From positions 16,864,001 through 16,928,000 of the forward strand of contig NC_135121.1 in the NCBI RefSeq assembly GCF_050908995.1: a DNA stretch of 64,000 bases, given 5' to 3'. Origin of the DNA: Andrena cerasifolii (Eukaryota; Arthropoda; Insecta; Hymenoptera; Andrenidae). The position numbers and the translations under genes were made by a program. Each line of letters begins with the position of its first letter. The first letter of the stretch is position 1. The notes below the pieces were generated by a model. It did not search any database. It worked only from the letters and a program-made list of their open reading frames with translations, and was not told the DNA's origin. Below are positions 35,251 through 46,541 of this stretch, in pieces.

Positions 35251-36384
35251 TTATGTAAGTACTGATGAGAAACAACAGAATCTTTATGAATGAAAAAAAG
35301 TTCCATTTAAATTGATAATTTTATACACAATATTTTGCCACCGTTTCCTTAAACGGCTAGTTATTGGTACATTTACCTTAAGTTCATGGTTGAGAGACAC
35401 TGAGCGCAGCTGCCGCGGCGGCGGTATCTCCGCGTAGTCTGCTACCTCACACCCTCGTCTTGCGTCCCACGTGGGTGCTGGTCGAAGGGGTCGCGCGGAA
35501 CGAGGGTGACGCGCGGGGGCTAGGCGAGGGACCGTGGGAGGGGGAGGAGGACGGGCGGTACGCGGGAGAGAGGTGCGGCGGGGGGCAACGCCAATGGTCG
35601 AGGAAGCGGGACCGAGGGGCGACGGTGGGCACAGGAGGGAGGAGGAGGGGTCAGAGGATAGGGTGAGGTTAGGTCGGGTGGACAGAGGGGGCGGAAGTGG
35701 GTGAAGGGGTCGAGGGATAGCCGCACCACCCACTGACCATCTCCGCCCTACCCTGGCCCAGGCTACGCGGTCTCGCAAAAAAGACTGCCTGCCTCCTCCA
35801 CCCCGTTCCAAGACGCTAAAGGGCGAGGCGCCCCCCCCCCTCCCTTCCCTTCGGCCACTTCCAATCACCTAGAAATTTTCCCCAGAAACGAGAGGATCCT
35901 CAAATACCGCGGTACCGCGATTCTTTTCGCGGACCAACGTGCCGGAGAGAAATGTCGCGCGGGTTCATGGATCGCCGGATTGATGTGCGTCCGTGCGCTT
36001 GTTTTCATGCTCCACTGTTCCCCTTTCGTTTTGTTTGGGTGCGACGTGTCTTTCTCTTTCTATGACGGTCGACGATTCCCGCGGCACGATGCAGTAAATT
36101 CTACGCGTAGATCATAATACGGTGACGTAGGTCAGGGACCGAGAATACGCATGGGCTGCCACGTGCTCGCCGGCGTGCTTCGATGTGTACTCGGCCCGTG
36201 CGGACGATTAGCGGCTGTGTGTGCGACGTATTTACTCTGGTATTGTTATTATTATTACTTCTGCGTTTTCACGGGAAGCTAACGGTACAGGGAGGCCCCT
36301 TCATAATTTATTCGCTGCCGGTGAAGCAGATTTCGCCGGTAAATTGGGAGGGAAGTCGTCGGTATAATCTCTTTTTCTTTGCAG
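35251..36384. other. Purine-rich spacer upstream of DRC7
   Basis: 35460-35720 is G/A-rich on the plus strand. A C10 run lies near 35831-35840. Translations (194 codons minus strand) are Pro/Ser low complexity. The missing 5' exons of DRC7 should lie here or further left, but none was identified with confidence. Confidence 0.4.
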
Positions 36385-39201
36385 TTCCTTCTTTACCGAC
36401 TGTCGATCACAATACGCACGAGGTCTTCTTATGATAACGTCAATTCCGTTGGTAGACGCGATCAGCTCGATCGATATGGAATTATTACATTTACTATTTC
36501 GATTCTGTTCACAGCCAAAACAGCTGCGTTCGCCGACGTGGATGCAAACGTTCCAAAGAGGTGACTGCTTCGAATGCGCCACTTTTCTGACGAGCTTGCT
36601 ACTGGGGCAAGGGTACAATGCGTTCGTGGTAAGCGGCTACGCGTCCAAGGAGCAAACTTTGTGCGATTTGAGAAGAATACCCTATCCACTTTTGTCGCAA
36701 TCGAAACCGCCACCTCCTCCGCCGGTACAACCAGTGATTTCCAAGTACAAACTGAAACCGCCCACGGAATATACCAGTCAGTTTCTGGCAGAACTGGAGC
36801 AGGAGGAGCAAAAGAAGGCGCAGGAGAAGTTACGAAGGCGGGAAGAAGAAGAGCAGAAATTAATCGAAGTAATTATATTCCACATTTACTTTACGCAGTC
36901 TGGCGTTCGCTATAGTCCTTGCCTGAAAAGAATGTCTGAATCCAGGAATTGGAGCAAACTCCGACGGACGAATATTGGGGGCACAGAATACATGCTTGGG
37001 TAGCGATTTTGCCGGAGTTAGGAGGGCTAAGGGACCATGAGATTTCTGGGCCACTTTTTATCGAACCCTCGACTGGTGTGCCTTACACACCGACGGACGA
37101 TAACGCCGAACAACTGTACCTGGGCGTGGAGAGTATATGGAACGATCAGAATTATTGGGTGAACATGCAACCGCCCTTAAGCTCCTGCGCAAACATCTCA
37201 TGGGATTTAACGAAAGTCGAACTATGGGAGCACTTGCTTCCCGGAGAACCGTGGACAATGAGAGGAGCAGGAGAGGAGATGGACGAGGACTCCGCTATAC
37301 AGCAAGAGAAGCATTTAGACATGCCTTGCTCGTATGTAGACCAAATAAACATTAGCGATCAAGGTTTGTGCAATCTTCTCACGGATAGAACATTTTTTAC
37401 CCCGCCGATACATTCTCATGCCGTGTTACAGATTTCGAGAAACGATATCTCAATGGTACGAAGACGCTATTTTATAAGAAAACCAAAGTCGAAATTTATG
37501 CGCCGTATGTTCAAACGGATGGTTTGGTACAGAGCATCACTGTTTACGATGATTACGATTACACCACTATTATTAAAGTGTACGAGACTTATGCTAACAG
37601 ATCGGATTGCCTTGTGGAATGCAGGAAGCATTTGAGCGAGGATTTGATCGTGGATTACTACGAGAGGGGCCGACAGGATCGATGCAAAGGTACGATCGGC
37701 TACAAAGCTTTTTACATTTACGTTAATAGATAATGCTTGCAGAGCATCGGTATTTCTCGAACGACGACAATACGGTGTTTAGCGAGCGAATTATAGATTT
37801 CTACCACGTCGCCCGTACCGACGGGCTGTCGCGACTCGAGCTGCATCCGCACTTCTTGACGCAGCACTTCGTCGATCGCGACGACTTCCTGTACTATCGG
37901 TAAGCGATGGATTTACCATTGAACGACTCTGTGTCTTTTAACAATACGATGACGAGGCTGGTTTCGATCGCTGTTGAAAACAGGCACGTCGAGTTTTCCC
38001 TTGAAAGGAGCATCCGCGTGTCGCACGACATACACTTCCGTTACATCTGGGTAACGTAGAATCCGATATCGCACGTGATGCTTACCGAGCGAGGGTGACC
38101 GTGACGCTTGGCTTCCAGAAAATCACTGAGAAGTTCAACAGGGACGAAAGAGTGAGAGCCAGTAAGAACATAGCGATCCGTGAGTTCGCTGTTGGAGAGA
38201 ACGAAATACGTCTGACGTATCATTACGGTCCAGGAGAGTATTCCAGAGCTACCAGGATGTACGTGAAGCCAACGTTAGCGGAAAGGGGAGACCGACTGGT
38301 TCTGAATACCTCGATGACACATGGATACAGTGCGAGTATCCTTTACCCATTTTCGATAAGTAAGGATATCTATAATTCTTTCTCATCTTTTTACTATTAT
38401 TACAGCCTTCGGACGAGCCGGACGTTGCTCTCGAGTTGCTGTACGAGCTAGATGAGCAACTGAAGGAGGAGGATCGATCGGTAACTATCGTTAGAGACAC
38501 TGAAGCGGAACTGGCCGGTTTTCTGATAACAAGGGATGGAGAATATTTATCGCCGAAGCTGTTAATATCTTCATACGATACGCATAGAACTTCAGAGTCC
38601 CTGACCAAGCTACTGACGGTAAGACAGTAACAACCACAGATTTATCGATCGAGTTCGTGAATTAATGGTCCCGATCTTGTGAAACGCAGAGCGAGCGAAC
38701 GCGTGTGCTGAGTCAAAGGGATCTGACGGAACAGGCGGACTATTTGAAACCGTATTTGGCGCGCATTGGCCATCCACCCGATATATCCAAGGGCTACGCG
38801 TATATAGTGCGGCAGGAGTGCTTGGATGATTACAAGCAAGTGCTTGTGGCCAGAGCGAACAAACTTCTGCGGAAATACGACGAGTACTCGCAAGAGCTGG
38901 CGAAGAAGCAGACACTGTTGACGCAGGTTCGATGTATCCTTTCTCTGTAAAATTCATTTTATTGCGCGTACGCTTGTACAAAGTGGTATTCAAACGCGGA
39001 CACTTTGTGTAGAGCGTGGGCATGACCCGGGATGAAGAAGAGAAGATATTAGAGGAAATGGATAGGATCAACTTTATGCTGCAGACTTATGAGACCAGAC
39101 TAGAGCGTCACAGGAGTTTAGTTCCCGTACGGTTCAAGATGCTGGTGAATCACTTGGAGCGGAACCCGTATCTCATCGCGCTTCGAGAAAATCAGAATTG
39201 A
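36385..39201 (+). CDS. DRC7: Dynein regulatory complex subunit 7 (DRC7/CCDC135, fly lobo), 5' incomplete
   Basis: Subunit of the nexin-dynein regulatory complex of motile cilia and sperm flagella. Rebuilt exons: 36385-36451, 36515-36868, 36946-37363, 37432-37689, 37743-37899, 37984-38050, 38119-38331, 38406-38618, 38690-38926, 39013-39201, about 723 codons. Family blocks in order: the transglutaminase-like segment with FQRGDCFECATFLTSLLLG and YNAFVVSGYA, a Glu/Lys coiled coil, YLGVESIWNDQNYWVNM, APYVQTDGLV, EIRLTYHYGPGEYSRATRMY, the PSDEPDVALELLYELDEQL coil, and a C-terminal coil ending ERNPYLIALRENQN. All introns are GT-AG except 38332-38405, where a GC donor (GCGAGT) is the only way to keep frame. 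The human protein is about 870 residues, so roughly 150 N-terminal residues are unaccounted for. It converges with FRMD8, with 73 bp between stop codons. Confidence 0.88.
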
Positions 39202-39274
39202 AGGTAATGGGTGATAAAAAGATCGATCTATTGAAAAGACCAAGAGCCCATTTGTCCGATACACCGACCTGTAA

Positions 39275-40950
39275 TTAATCTCGAATAAATATTTCTTGGA
39301 TTCCTAAGGAGACGGTTGTGCATTCCGTGATACTACCTTCGTCGTCGAAAGTGGCCAATGTGAATTTGCTGAGTTTATTGGTGAAGCTTCCGGTGGTGGA
39401 TCCTAACGAGTGATCAGTCAGACGATCGATGTTGGCAACGTCGCCGTTGGCTCCGCGGCGACGATGCTCCTCCGCGAACCCAGAAATTAACGTGTCCATC
39501 ATTATTGCCTGGGAATAAAGTAGTTCGCAATTTCAGTCCCCGGTTACAGCGTTGCCGGTGCTCGATCAGATGCGAACCATACTTGTCTCGAGAATACTTG
39601 TAGAATTTTGTAAACGCGCGCTCCATTCTCTCGTACAGGGAACTGTAGGAATAGACAAGGCAGACAGTCTAGATTACCCTCGTCAGAAGGCTTCGCCATT
39701 TCCCAGCTGAGCTCTGAGTACCTCAATCCCAACAATAAGCTCTGCGCAAAAGTCATTTATAGTGCACCGTGCAGAGTAACAATTAAGTCACCGTAGGAAG
39801 TCAGATCCCTTACGCATTGCATGTCGTCGACGACGTAAACTCCCGATGAATTGATAGCTATAAGGACATGCATATCGCGGTTCGTGATCCACGATGCCAA
39901 ACCCCTCACAGGACGCTCGATTTGGCCTTGGAAGAAGGCTGCGCCGTAGCATGGTAAACTCCAGCAAAACTCTAGGTACTTTCTGATCAGCTTCCTCGGG
40001 TTCGTGTTAGTCCCTGTATGATTAGGTATTCGTTTGTACTGTTCGAGGAGGCGTGCCTCTGGTGCTCCTTTCCCCCCTACCAATCCTAACCCGAGACCTA
40101 GTCCCAGCAATAAACTGGGGGACGTGTAGTGATGTGGTAAAAATCGACCACGATGTCTCCTGAAAAATGCTAGCGTGTGGCTCTGGGGATTGTATGGCCC
40201 GAGTTCGATGCGTGCTTGCAATGCTCCCAAACTAGCGTATCGAGCTTGACCTTCGCATGGATAACGACCTATAAACACGCGTTAAAGTACTAGCTGAAAG
40301 GCGATACAGATTAACCGAAGGTTCGATAATGCTTCTCACCTTGCAACACGTTATTCCTAGCTTCTGCGTACAGTAATTCCAATACTTTAGCCTCTTTTAT
40401 TTGCTCCTCGTCTGATCTAGAAAGAAACACGTTCCTTCGAAGACACAGCAAAGGTTCTTCGTCAGTCTCCTCAGCTCGAGAACTGTACTTTCTCACTAAG
40501 CGATTCCACTTCGCTGCTAACTCTATAGGCTTGTGGCTTGGGCGCAGCTGAACTTCTAGCCTTGGAGAACACAGCCACAAAGCGAACACTGTTTGTCCAG
40601 TGAGCGACGGGGCTCTAGATAGTCCAAGCTCCCCTTCGGATTGTATCAGCGTGAGAACTTGCTGCGCAGTGGAATTCTGTTCGATGTCCATAGTTAGGAA
40701 AACTCCAGTCGTCGAGTACACGGCTATGCGAATAGTAGGTCTCCCAACATTCAGATACTGCGGCTGATTTACCATCATTGCTAAATAAAAGGGCATCGTA
40801 GTGGAAACTTATCTCTAGGTACGTGTAAATAAATGTTCGTAGAAAATATTATTGCTTACTGGCTGATATATGTCCATCAGGCTTGTAATCATTTTGATAG
40901 CGGCGAACTGGCTGTCCCCTTCGAACTGTACACTCCTCTTGCGTCTCCAT
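39275..40950 (-). CDS. FRMD8: FERM domain-containing protein 8 (fly Bili homologue)
   Basis: FERM-fold scaffold. The vertebrate protein binds iRhom and stabilises the ADAM17 sheddase complex. Fly Bili modulates Wnt signalling. Exons on the minus strand: 40950-40860, 40780-40340, 40268-39814, 39741-39583, 39508-39275, giving 459 residues, close to human FRMD8 (about 464). The ATG at 40950 starts METQEECTVRRGQP. Exon 2 carries the ubiquitin-like F1 lobe (IRIAVYSTTGVFLTMDIEQN). Exon 3 carries F2 and the start of F3 (YLEFCWSLPCYGAAFFQGQI, INSSGVYVVDDMQ), and exon 4 has LLLGLRYSELSWEMA. A 72-nt intron (39813-39742) removes an in-frame stop that would otherwise seem to split the gene. The tail is Ser/Thr-rich. 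Confidence 0.92.
39284..39289 (+). terminator. AATAAA polyadenylation signal for DRC7, inside FRMD8 coding sequence
   Basis: A plus-strand AATAAA lies 83 bp after the DRC7 stop and within the last coding exon of FRMD8 on the other strand. If it is used, the two transcripts overlap tail to tail. Confidence 0.5.
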
Positions 40951-41807
40951 GTTTCTTAATTTCTATCTAACCACATGTTAGATGACAAGTGCTCGCTTAA
41001 CACCGTGATCGGCCCAAAATTTACCACTAAAACGTCTAATTTTATGAAAACACATGTTGCTCTGTTTATAGCCTGTGCATTTATTATTAAATACTGACAC
41101 CGAGTGCAAGGTAATATTCATCACTGTACAAACTGATAAAGAGTAACTTTATGCAGTGACATGAATTTAATCAGTGCTCTGAATATTAAGCAATCTTTTC
41201 TGTATAAAACAAGTGGAACTGCACCGTGCGATTTGCAAATAATGCTTGCAAGGCACCAAGTCAAAACACTGCTCTGCTGCCATCTAAATCAGAGAGCCAG
41301 TTATTGATTATTTCAACTCAGCTGAGAAGCATATATCACTTTCTCATCTTTGCTGCTTTTTCGAACGAAAAAGTAATTGTAGAAACAATGAGACGTAATT
41401 TAATGACAAACATTATATCGAACGCGGTTATTACGTCTGATTAATTACGGTATTTGGAATCGTAATATAATGAGATATAAAGCAACTTCTGTTTATTTTT
41501 GAGACTGTTTTTTATTATTCTTATAGCTCTGTCAAAAGTTAATTACATTTTACAAAATCGATCATTTTTTATATCTTTACTGTTACATTCTATCGTAGTA
41601 CTTTTTGAAACTACAAAGGTACATGTAAAACTTGTTTGACAATCTTTGAATGTGACATATTCTTCTGATCGCGAGAATAACGTCACTTTCAGAGCTCCTT
41701 CGTTACTGGTAACCACAAAGAGTATGGAAAATGCAATTCCATGAAATGGAATAAAAATACTTTCTTTTTACATAAATTCTGATTTAATACAATTGTGGAC
41801 CTTAAGA
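40951..41807. other. Spacer between FRMD8 and eIF4A-III
   Basis: AT-rich sequence holding the 5' leader of FRMD8 and the 3' UTR of eIF4A-III (both minus strand). No further gene or repeat recognised. Confidence 0.5.
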
Positions 41808-43514
41808 TTATATTAAGTCGGCTACATTCATAGGCATCTCGTCAATCTGTGTTGAATAATATTGTTCAATGTCACGGAGGATCCTTATGTCGTCGGTTTT
41901 AACGAAATTGATAGAGACACCTTTCCTTCCGAATCGTCCTGAACGACCTATTCTATGAATATATAACTCACGGTTGTTCGGAAGATCGTAATTGATTACA
42001 AGAGACACTTGCTGCACGTCTATCCCTCTCGCCCAAACATCGGTCGTGATTAATACACGACTGTAAACAGAAAGAAAGCGTAAAAAATACAGAAATAAAA
42101 CTTAGAACATTATCATACGTATCGAAGAACGTACCTTTGACCAGATCTAAATTCTTTCATAATGTTGTCCCTTTCTTTTTGGGGCATATCGCCGTGCATA
42201 GAACAAACTGTGAAATTAGCTTCCCTCATTTTCTCAGTCAACCAGTCCACCTTACGCTTGGTATTACAAAAGATCACAGCTTGCGTTATGGTTAGCGTAT
42301 CGTACAAGTCGCATAACGTATCAAACTTCCATTCCTCCCTTTCGACGGCTACGAAGAACTGCTTAATTCCTTCCAGCGTCAATTCATCGCTGCAAGCAAT
42401 AACGTATTAATACAGATAAAGTCCCACGCATCTTTAAATCTATAGAGTCGAACTTACCGCTTGACGAGAATGCGAACAGGATCCGTCATAAATTTACTCG
42501 TCATTTCAAGAATCTCGTGCGGCAATGTTGCGGACACCAGTACAACTTGCGTCGCAGGTGGCAGGTATCTATATACATCATAAATTTGTTCCTTGAAACC
42601 CTTATTTAACATTTCATCTGACTCGTCGAGAACCAACATCTTTATAGCCCTGGTTCTTAGAACTCTCCTCTTTATCATGTCTGAAAGCACCATAGAAGCG
42701 TTACTTCTCTTCCTACGCTTACGTTACTAGTAGAGCTGTAATTATTCGACTATTTGAACATTCGAATACGAATAATTTCGTATTCGAATATTCAAAGAAA
42801 TTATTCGAATTCTCTGGTATTCGAATATTCAAATAAATTATTTGAATTCTCTGGTATTCAAATATTCGTTACAGCCCTAGTTATTAGCTTCAGTAATTGA
42901 ATTACCAAATACTCTGCCAGGTGTGCCAGATACAACGTGCTGTCCGTAATCTAGCTTTCTGATATCCTCCCCGAGATTAGTGCCCCCGATACAGGCATGA
43001 CACTGGACGTTCATGAAATCTCCTAACGCTAGAATAACTTTCTGTATTTGCGTCGCCAGTTCTCTCGTAGGAGACAGTACCAATACTTGTGTTTCTCTGA
43101 CTTGTGTGTCTAGGGACTGTAATATGGCGATGGAGAACGTCGCCGTCTTTCCTGTACCAGATTGGGCTTGCGCGATCACGTCGCGTCCTTTCATTATCGG
43201 TTTGATGGATCGTTGCTGAATAGCTGACGGTTTCTCAAAACCTGCAACGCATAGATTTACTTATACTACAGGCTGTACGTTAATGTGGGAAGCCGTTATT
43301 GTGTCAAGCGGGAAACACGTGCATAGGTTATGTTTACGTGCTATAAAGAATTATTGGATTCTCTAGTACCGTAAGCGTAAATTCCTCGCAGCAACTCATC
43401 TCTAAGCCCCATATTATCGAATGTCGGGATGACCTCCACATCTTCGCTGGTTTCAAACTCAACGTTTGATAAATCCTCTGTTTGCGCGACGCGACGTGAC
43501 TTTACTTCCGCCAT
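41808..43514 (-). CDS. EIF4A3: Eukaryotic initiation factor 4A-III (eIF4A-III), DEAD-box RNA helicase
   Basis: ATP-dependent RNA clamp of the exon junction complex, acting in splicing-coupled mRNA marking, localisation and nonsense-mediated decay. Minus-strand exons: 43514-43370, 43241-42906, 42680-42458, 42389-42135, 42060-41808, giving 403 residues (human 411). The ATG at 43514 starts MAEVKSRRVAQTEDLSNVEF. Motifs in order: Walker A AQSGTGKT (residues 74-81), SPTRELA, TPGRVFD, motif II DESD (179-182), SATLPHE, FFVAVEREEWKFDTL, TDVWARGIDV, HRIGRSGR, and the C-terminus EMPMNVADLI typical of eIF4A-III rather than eIF4A-I/II. Motif II has Ser instead of Ala. Intron 2 carries a small palindromic repeat. 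Confidence 0.97.
42729..42883. repeat. Small fold-back repeat in eIF4A-III intron 2
   Basis: CTAGTAGAGCTGTAATTATTCG on the left pairs imperfectly with CGTTACAGCCCTAG on the right. The interior is built of ATTCGAATA-type palindromes and repeats of GAATTCTCTGGTATTC. It is a MITE-like insertion of about 155 bp occupying most of the 225-nt intron. Confidence 0.7.
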
Positions 43515-44074
43515 TTTCGCTAATTACTCGAGAAACGTTCCCACTACCCGATGCACGATGCATTTGAGCTAATTTCACGCAGGTCGCAACTGCTTTGCCA
43601 ACATCCCCTCTACAAGGTTTCGTGAATATGGTGGGAGGCAGAGCCGTGCTATTGGTTCTCACCTAGATCATAGTCATGAAATATTGTAGAGGAGGTGGTG
43701 GCGAAGCTACCTGTGTGAAACGGGTCAGTGTTGGAACAATGTTTTTGCATCGTGTGATCTTCGATCAGGTTAAGTAACTTCGTGAAAGGAAATTCGGGGC
43801 TAAAGCCCAAGGCGTCACGCTGTAAAAGTTGGCAGCATTATGTTATTTAGCGCGTCATATGCGGAGGGCTTTCATGATCCCGGACAATCGCGGATAGGAA
43901 GAGTTTGAATTAAAATCTGTAAATAATATTAGTTTTAATAGTGCTAGGAATATAGCGTGACGTCTTCTTTTCACAAATGACTATCTATCTGTATACTCGT
44001 AATAAAACAGTTCGACGAAACATTTAGGTTATGAGTCGGTTTGTTTACAAGCGTCCTCGAAGAGATCAGTTAAA
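43515..44074. promoter_or_regulatory. Putative bidirectional promoter, eIF4A-III / MAD2L1BP
   Basis: The two genes start 560 bp apart on opposite strands. The interval must contain both 5' UTRs and both core promoters. No TATA box stands out and transcription starts cannot be placed from sequence alone. Confidence 0.5.
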
Positions 44075-44902
44075 ATGAATATTAACGTGCCATTGGACGA
44101 ACCTTTGACGAGCAACACTTGCGTGAAACTCGGGACCGAACTTTTGAAATATATTCTATACCAAAAGCAACAGATCCCATTTACGTACGAGTCGTTGACC
44201 CAACTGCAAGCGAATGTGAAACCAACCGACAGGAATGCGTCTACCATAAAGTCGTTATTGAGCTCTGTGAAAAGTACATCGGAGCATTTAAACTCGCAGT
44301 TCCATCTCGCAGACTGTAAAGTCAAAGAGATCGCTATACTCATAGGCGCCACCATAATAACGCCAAAGCTGCATATTAGATTGGAGTTTCCATCCGACAT
44401 TCTTAGCAGTCGAGAACACTTCGAGTGCGAACATATCTCTAGGAAACCTATGTTAAGCTTAATGAGGTTAGTATAAATAATTCCTACGCAATGATTCTTA
44501 TGTAATCCAAAATATTACAAGATAAATTTTTGTAGGTCAATGTTAGAATGTTCAGAGTTTCAGGACGCGATAATCGCGCCGTTGAATCCTACCAACACTT
44601 TTGTACTAATACAAAAAAGCGATAGCAATACTGTGTCAGAGTTCTTTCTACCCAAGCCACAATACATGCCCGCCGTAAAGGCTTCCAACACTTTTGTGAT
44701 CAAGTTACGCCATAACGATAAAATCCAAATGAGCTGCAATTGTATAAAACTAGTTAAAGTGTACAACGAAGTGTCCAGGGCCAGCAGCGACAAAGATACA
44801 GACGTTCAGTTTGTAGATAAATCGAACGGGAACGTTATGAATGCTCCTTATCAATGGTATCAATCCAGAGAAGTACTTAAAGGATTCAAATTTGTAAGAT
44901 GA
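44075..44902 (+). CDS. MAD2L1BP: MAD2L1-binding protein (p31comet homologue)
   Basis: HORMA-fold adaptor that binds Mad2 and, with TRIP13, disassembles the mitotic checkpoint complex. Two exons, 44075-44466 and 44536-44902, joined at AG|G, give 252 residues (human 274). Similarity to the vertebrate protein is visible at ELLKYILYQKQQIPFTYESL (residues about 23-42), in the FFLPKPQYMPA-type segment, and at the C-terminal tail YQWYQSREVLKGFKFVR, which corresponds to the WFQAPVTFKGF end of the human protein. The start is the first in-frame ATG (AAAATGAAT). It is divergent from eIF4A-III. A polyadenylation signal AATAAA lies at 45189. Confidence 0.85.
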
Positions 44903-45420
44903 CTATAATTCTAGTATCACGATCATAGGAAATTCACAGAATATTATATTAGGCTGACCGAGATAAAGATATTATACTGTATAAGAAATCTTTTACTAGC
45001 AAAGTAAGTTACAGGGAGTATATTAACTATTAGCAAAGTAAGTTACAGGGAATATATTAACCATGACGTTGCAAAACCTATGAGAATCATGTTGACGATG
45101 TCTGTTTTCTTCAAAGCTTTTATTGCAAGATGCTAATAATGCAGAGTATACTGATTTATACATTCGAGTTATACTTATATTGATTATAAATAAACAGAAT
45201 TTGCATTATTCAGATTTCAACATATTCGGTGAGGTGAGAATTACTTTAATGGCTCTACGATGATCGTGCTTAACATTAGCAATAGCTCGCACATTGATAT
45301 TAATATACATTCACAATCATACTTGTTACATTTGTAATAAAATATTCTTACAACAAACTTCTATTTTACATATTTCGTTTTACGAAACTCTTTTTCTCTG
45401 TTGCTCTGTAATAACAATAC
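44903..45420. other. Shared 3' spacer of two convergent genes
   Basis: AT-rich. It contains the MAD2L1BP 3' UTR with AATAAA at 45189-45194 and, from the right, the 3' UTR of the minus-strand membrane protein gene. The stretch GCAAAGTAAGTTACAGGGA is duplicated in tandem near 44999-45052. Confidence 0.55.
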
Positions 45421-46541
45421 TTACAACTCTTTCTCCTTCTCTCTGTTCTGATTGCTCTCTTCCACTGTACCCGCGTTATTATTGTCCGGAGTATGCTTTT
45501 GCGGAATGTCGTAGATGGTTACTTTATAAATTCTGAAGTCATTGACTACTACTACTCTCAGCGTTGCTATCACGAGGCCCGATATCCAACTCCACATCAT
45601 GATCCCCGAAAAGGCCTGTGACGCGTTTAATGCGCAATTTAGTAATCCATCTTGTTACAGAAGCATTCGACAGAAATGTTTACGAAATAGCACCTGCAGC
45701 CAGGAGAATAAACTGCAGACATTATGGTCGTGGAAGTTGTACATCTTCACGTACATCTGTATGATTTCACATTCGCTGTAAGCAGACTTTTATCAGAACG
45801 ATAGTTAGAAAATACAGCCGCTCGGTACTCGCACCTTGTATCGGGTAGTTTGTACGTATCGCGTAGTTCAAGAAAAACGTCTTTTATGCCCTTTCTGAAT
45901 CCCTCGTATCCCACTTCCACGGTCAAAGTCGTATATGTTGTTAATGTAGCGAATATGAAATTAGATACGATAGCAGGAGGCACTATTCTCCACGGAGCTT
46001 CGTACCTGCGCATCGATATAAGATCCATGGCTTTGCGTTTACATTACCGGTTAATGAACCGAACTATAAATTACTCGCATAGCCCTATCGTGTCCACCTT
46101 TCCCACACATCAGAAACAAAGCGAAACCCACGACTCCGAATATGCACGACAAGAAGCACGATAGAAAATATATTTCGCATTTAGCTGTGTAATCATAATC
46201 AGTGATAACTTGCTTCCACCAGTCCTCGTAGCTTACATTCACATGGTCATGGGAATCCAGTTCCGTCGCAACTATCCGAACTGATTTTGCCCACAGTGGA
46301 CAGTTGCCGACGAAAGCGTGTTCCTTAGAATTTTATAATAGCGCAATTGAATTCACTGGCGGAACATCAAAAGAAACAGCATTGTAGCTACTTATACCCA
46401 TATTATGTAGAATAAAATACTGCAAATGTATCCACTGAGGGCACACAACAAATAAAGAACACTTTGGGCGATTTTCCAGAAATAGGAAATTTCGGCCGGA
46501 TCGCGCTCGATGAGTTCTTGATATTGTTCTAGAATCTTCAT
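45421..46541 (-). CDS. Four-transmembrane protein, TMEM179-like layout, function unknown
   Basis: Rebuilt from five minus-strand exons: 46541-46398, 46323-46098, 46030-45835, 45775-45694, 45615-45421, all joined in phase, 280 residues. Four hydrophobic segments are seen: residues about 24-47 (IAQSVLYLLCALSGYICSIL), about 100-122 (IYFLSCFLSCIFGVVGFALF), about 137-160 (IVPPAIVSNFIFATLTTY), and about 222-240 (SGIMMWSWISGLVIATLRVV). Conserved-looking features are NVSYEDWW before TM2, Cys residues near TM2, and an acidic, Lys/Glu-rich tail. Spacing and the SAF/WSW-type last TM recall TMEM179, but this is from memory of layout only. The donor after exon 2 (GTGGAC) and the acceptor before exon 3 (no strong pyrimidine tract) are the weakest joins. 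Confidence 0.75.

Noticed and set aside
1..36000. A new multi-gene system or defence island
   Set aside because: Apart from transposase fragments, I found no group of coding sequences in this half of the window. The structure present is explained by repeats and low-complexity spacer.
39742..39813. Apparent in-frame stop splitting FRMD8 into two ORFs
   Set aside because: A 72-nt intron with donor TGC|GTAAGG and acceptor GCGCAG|AGC removes it and restores the F3-lobe alignment.
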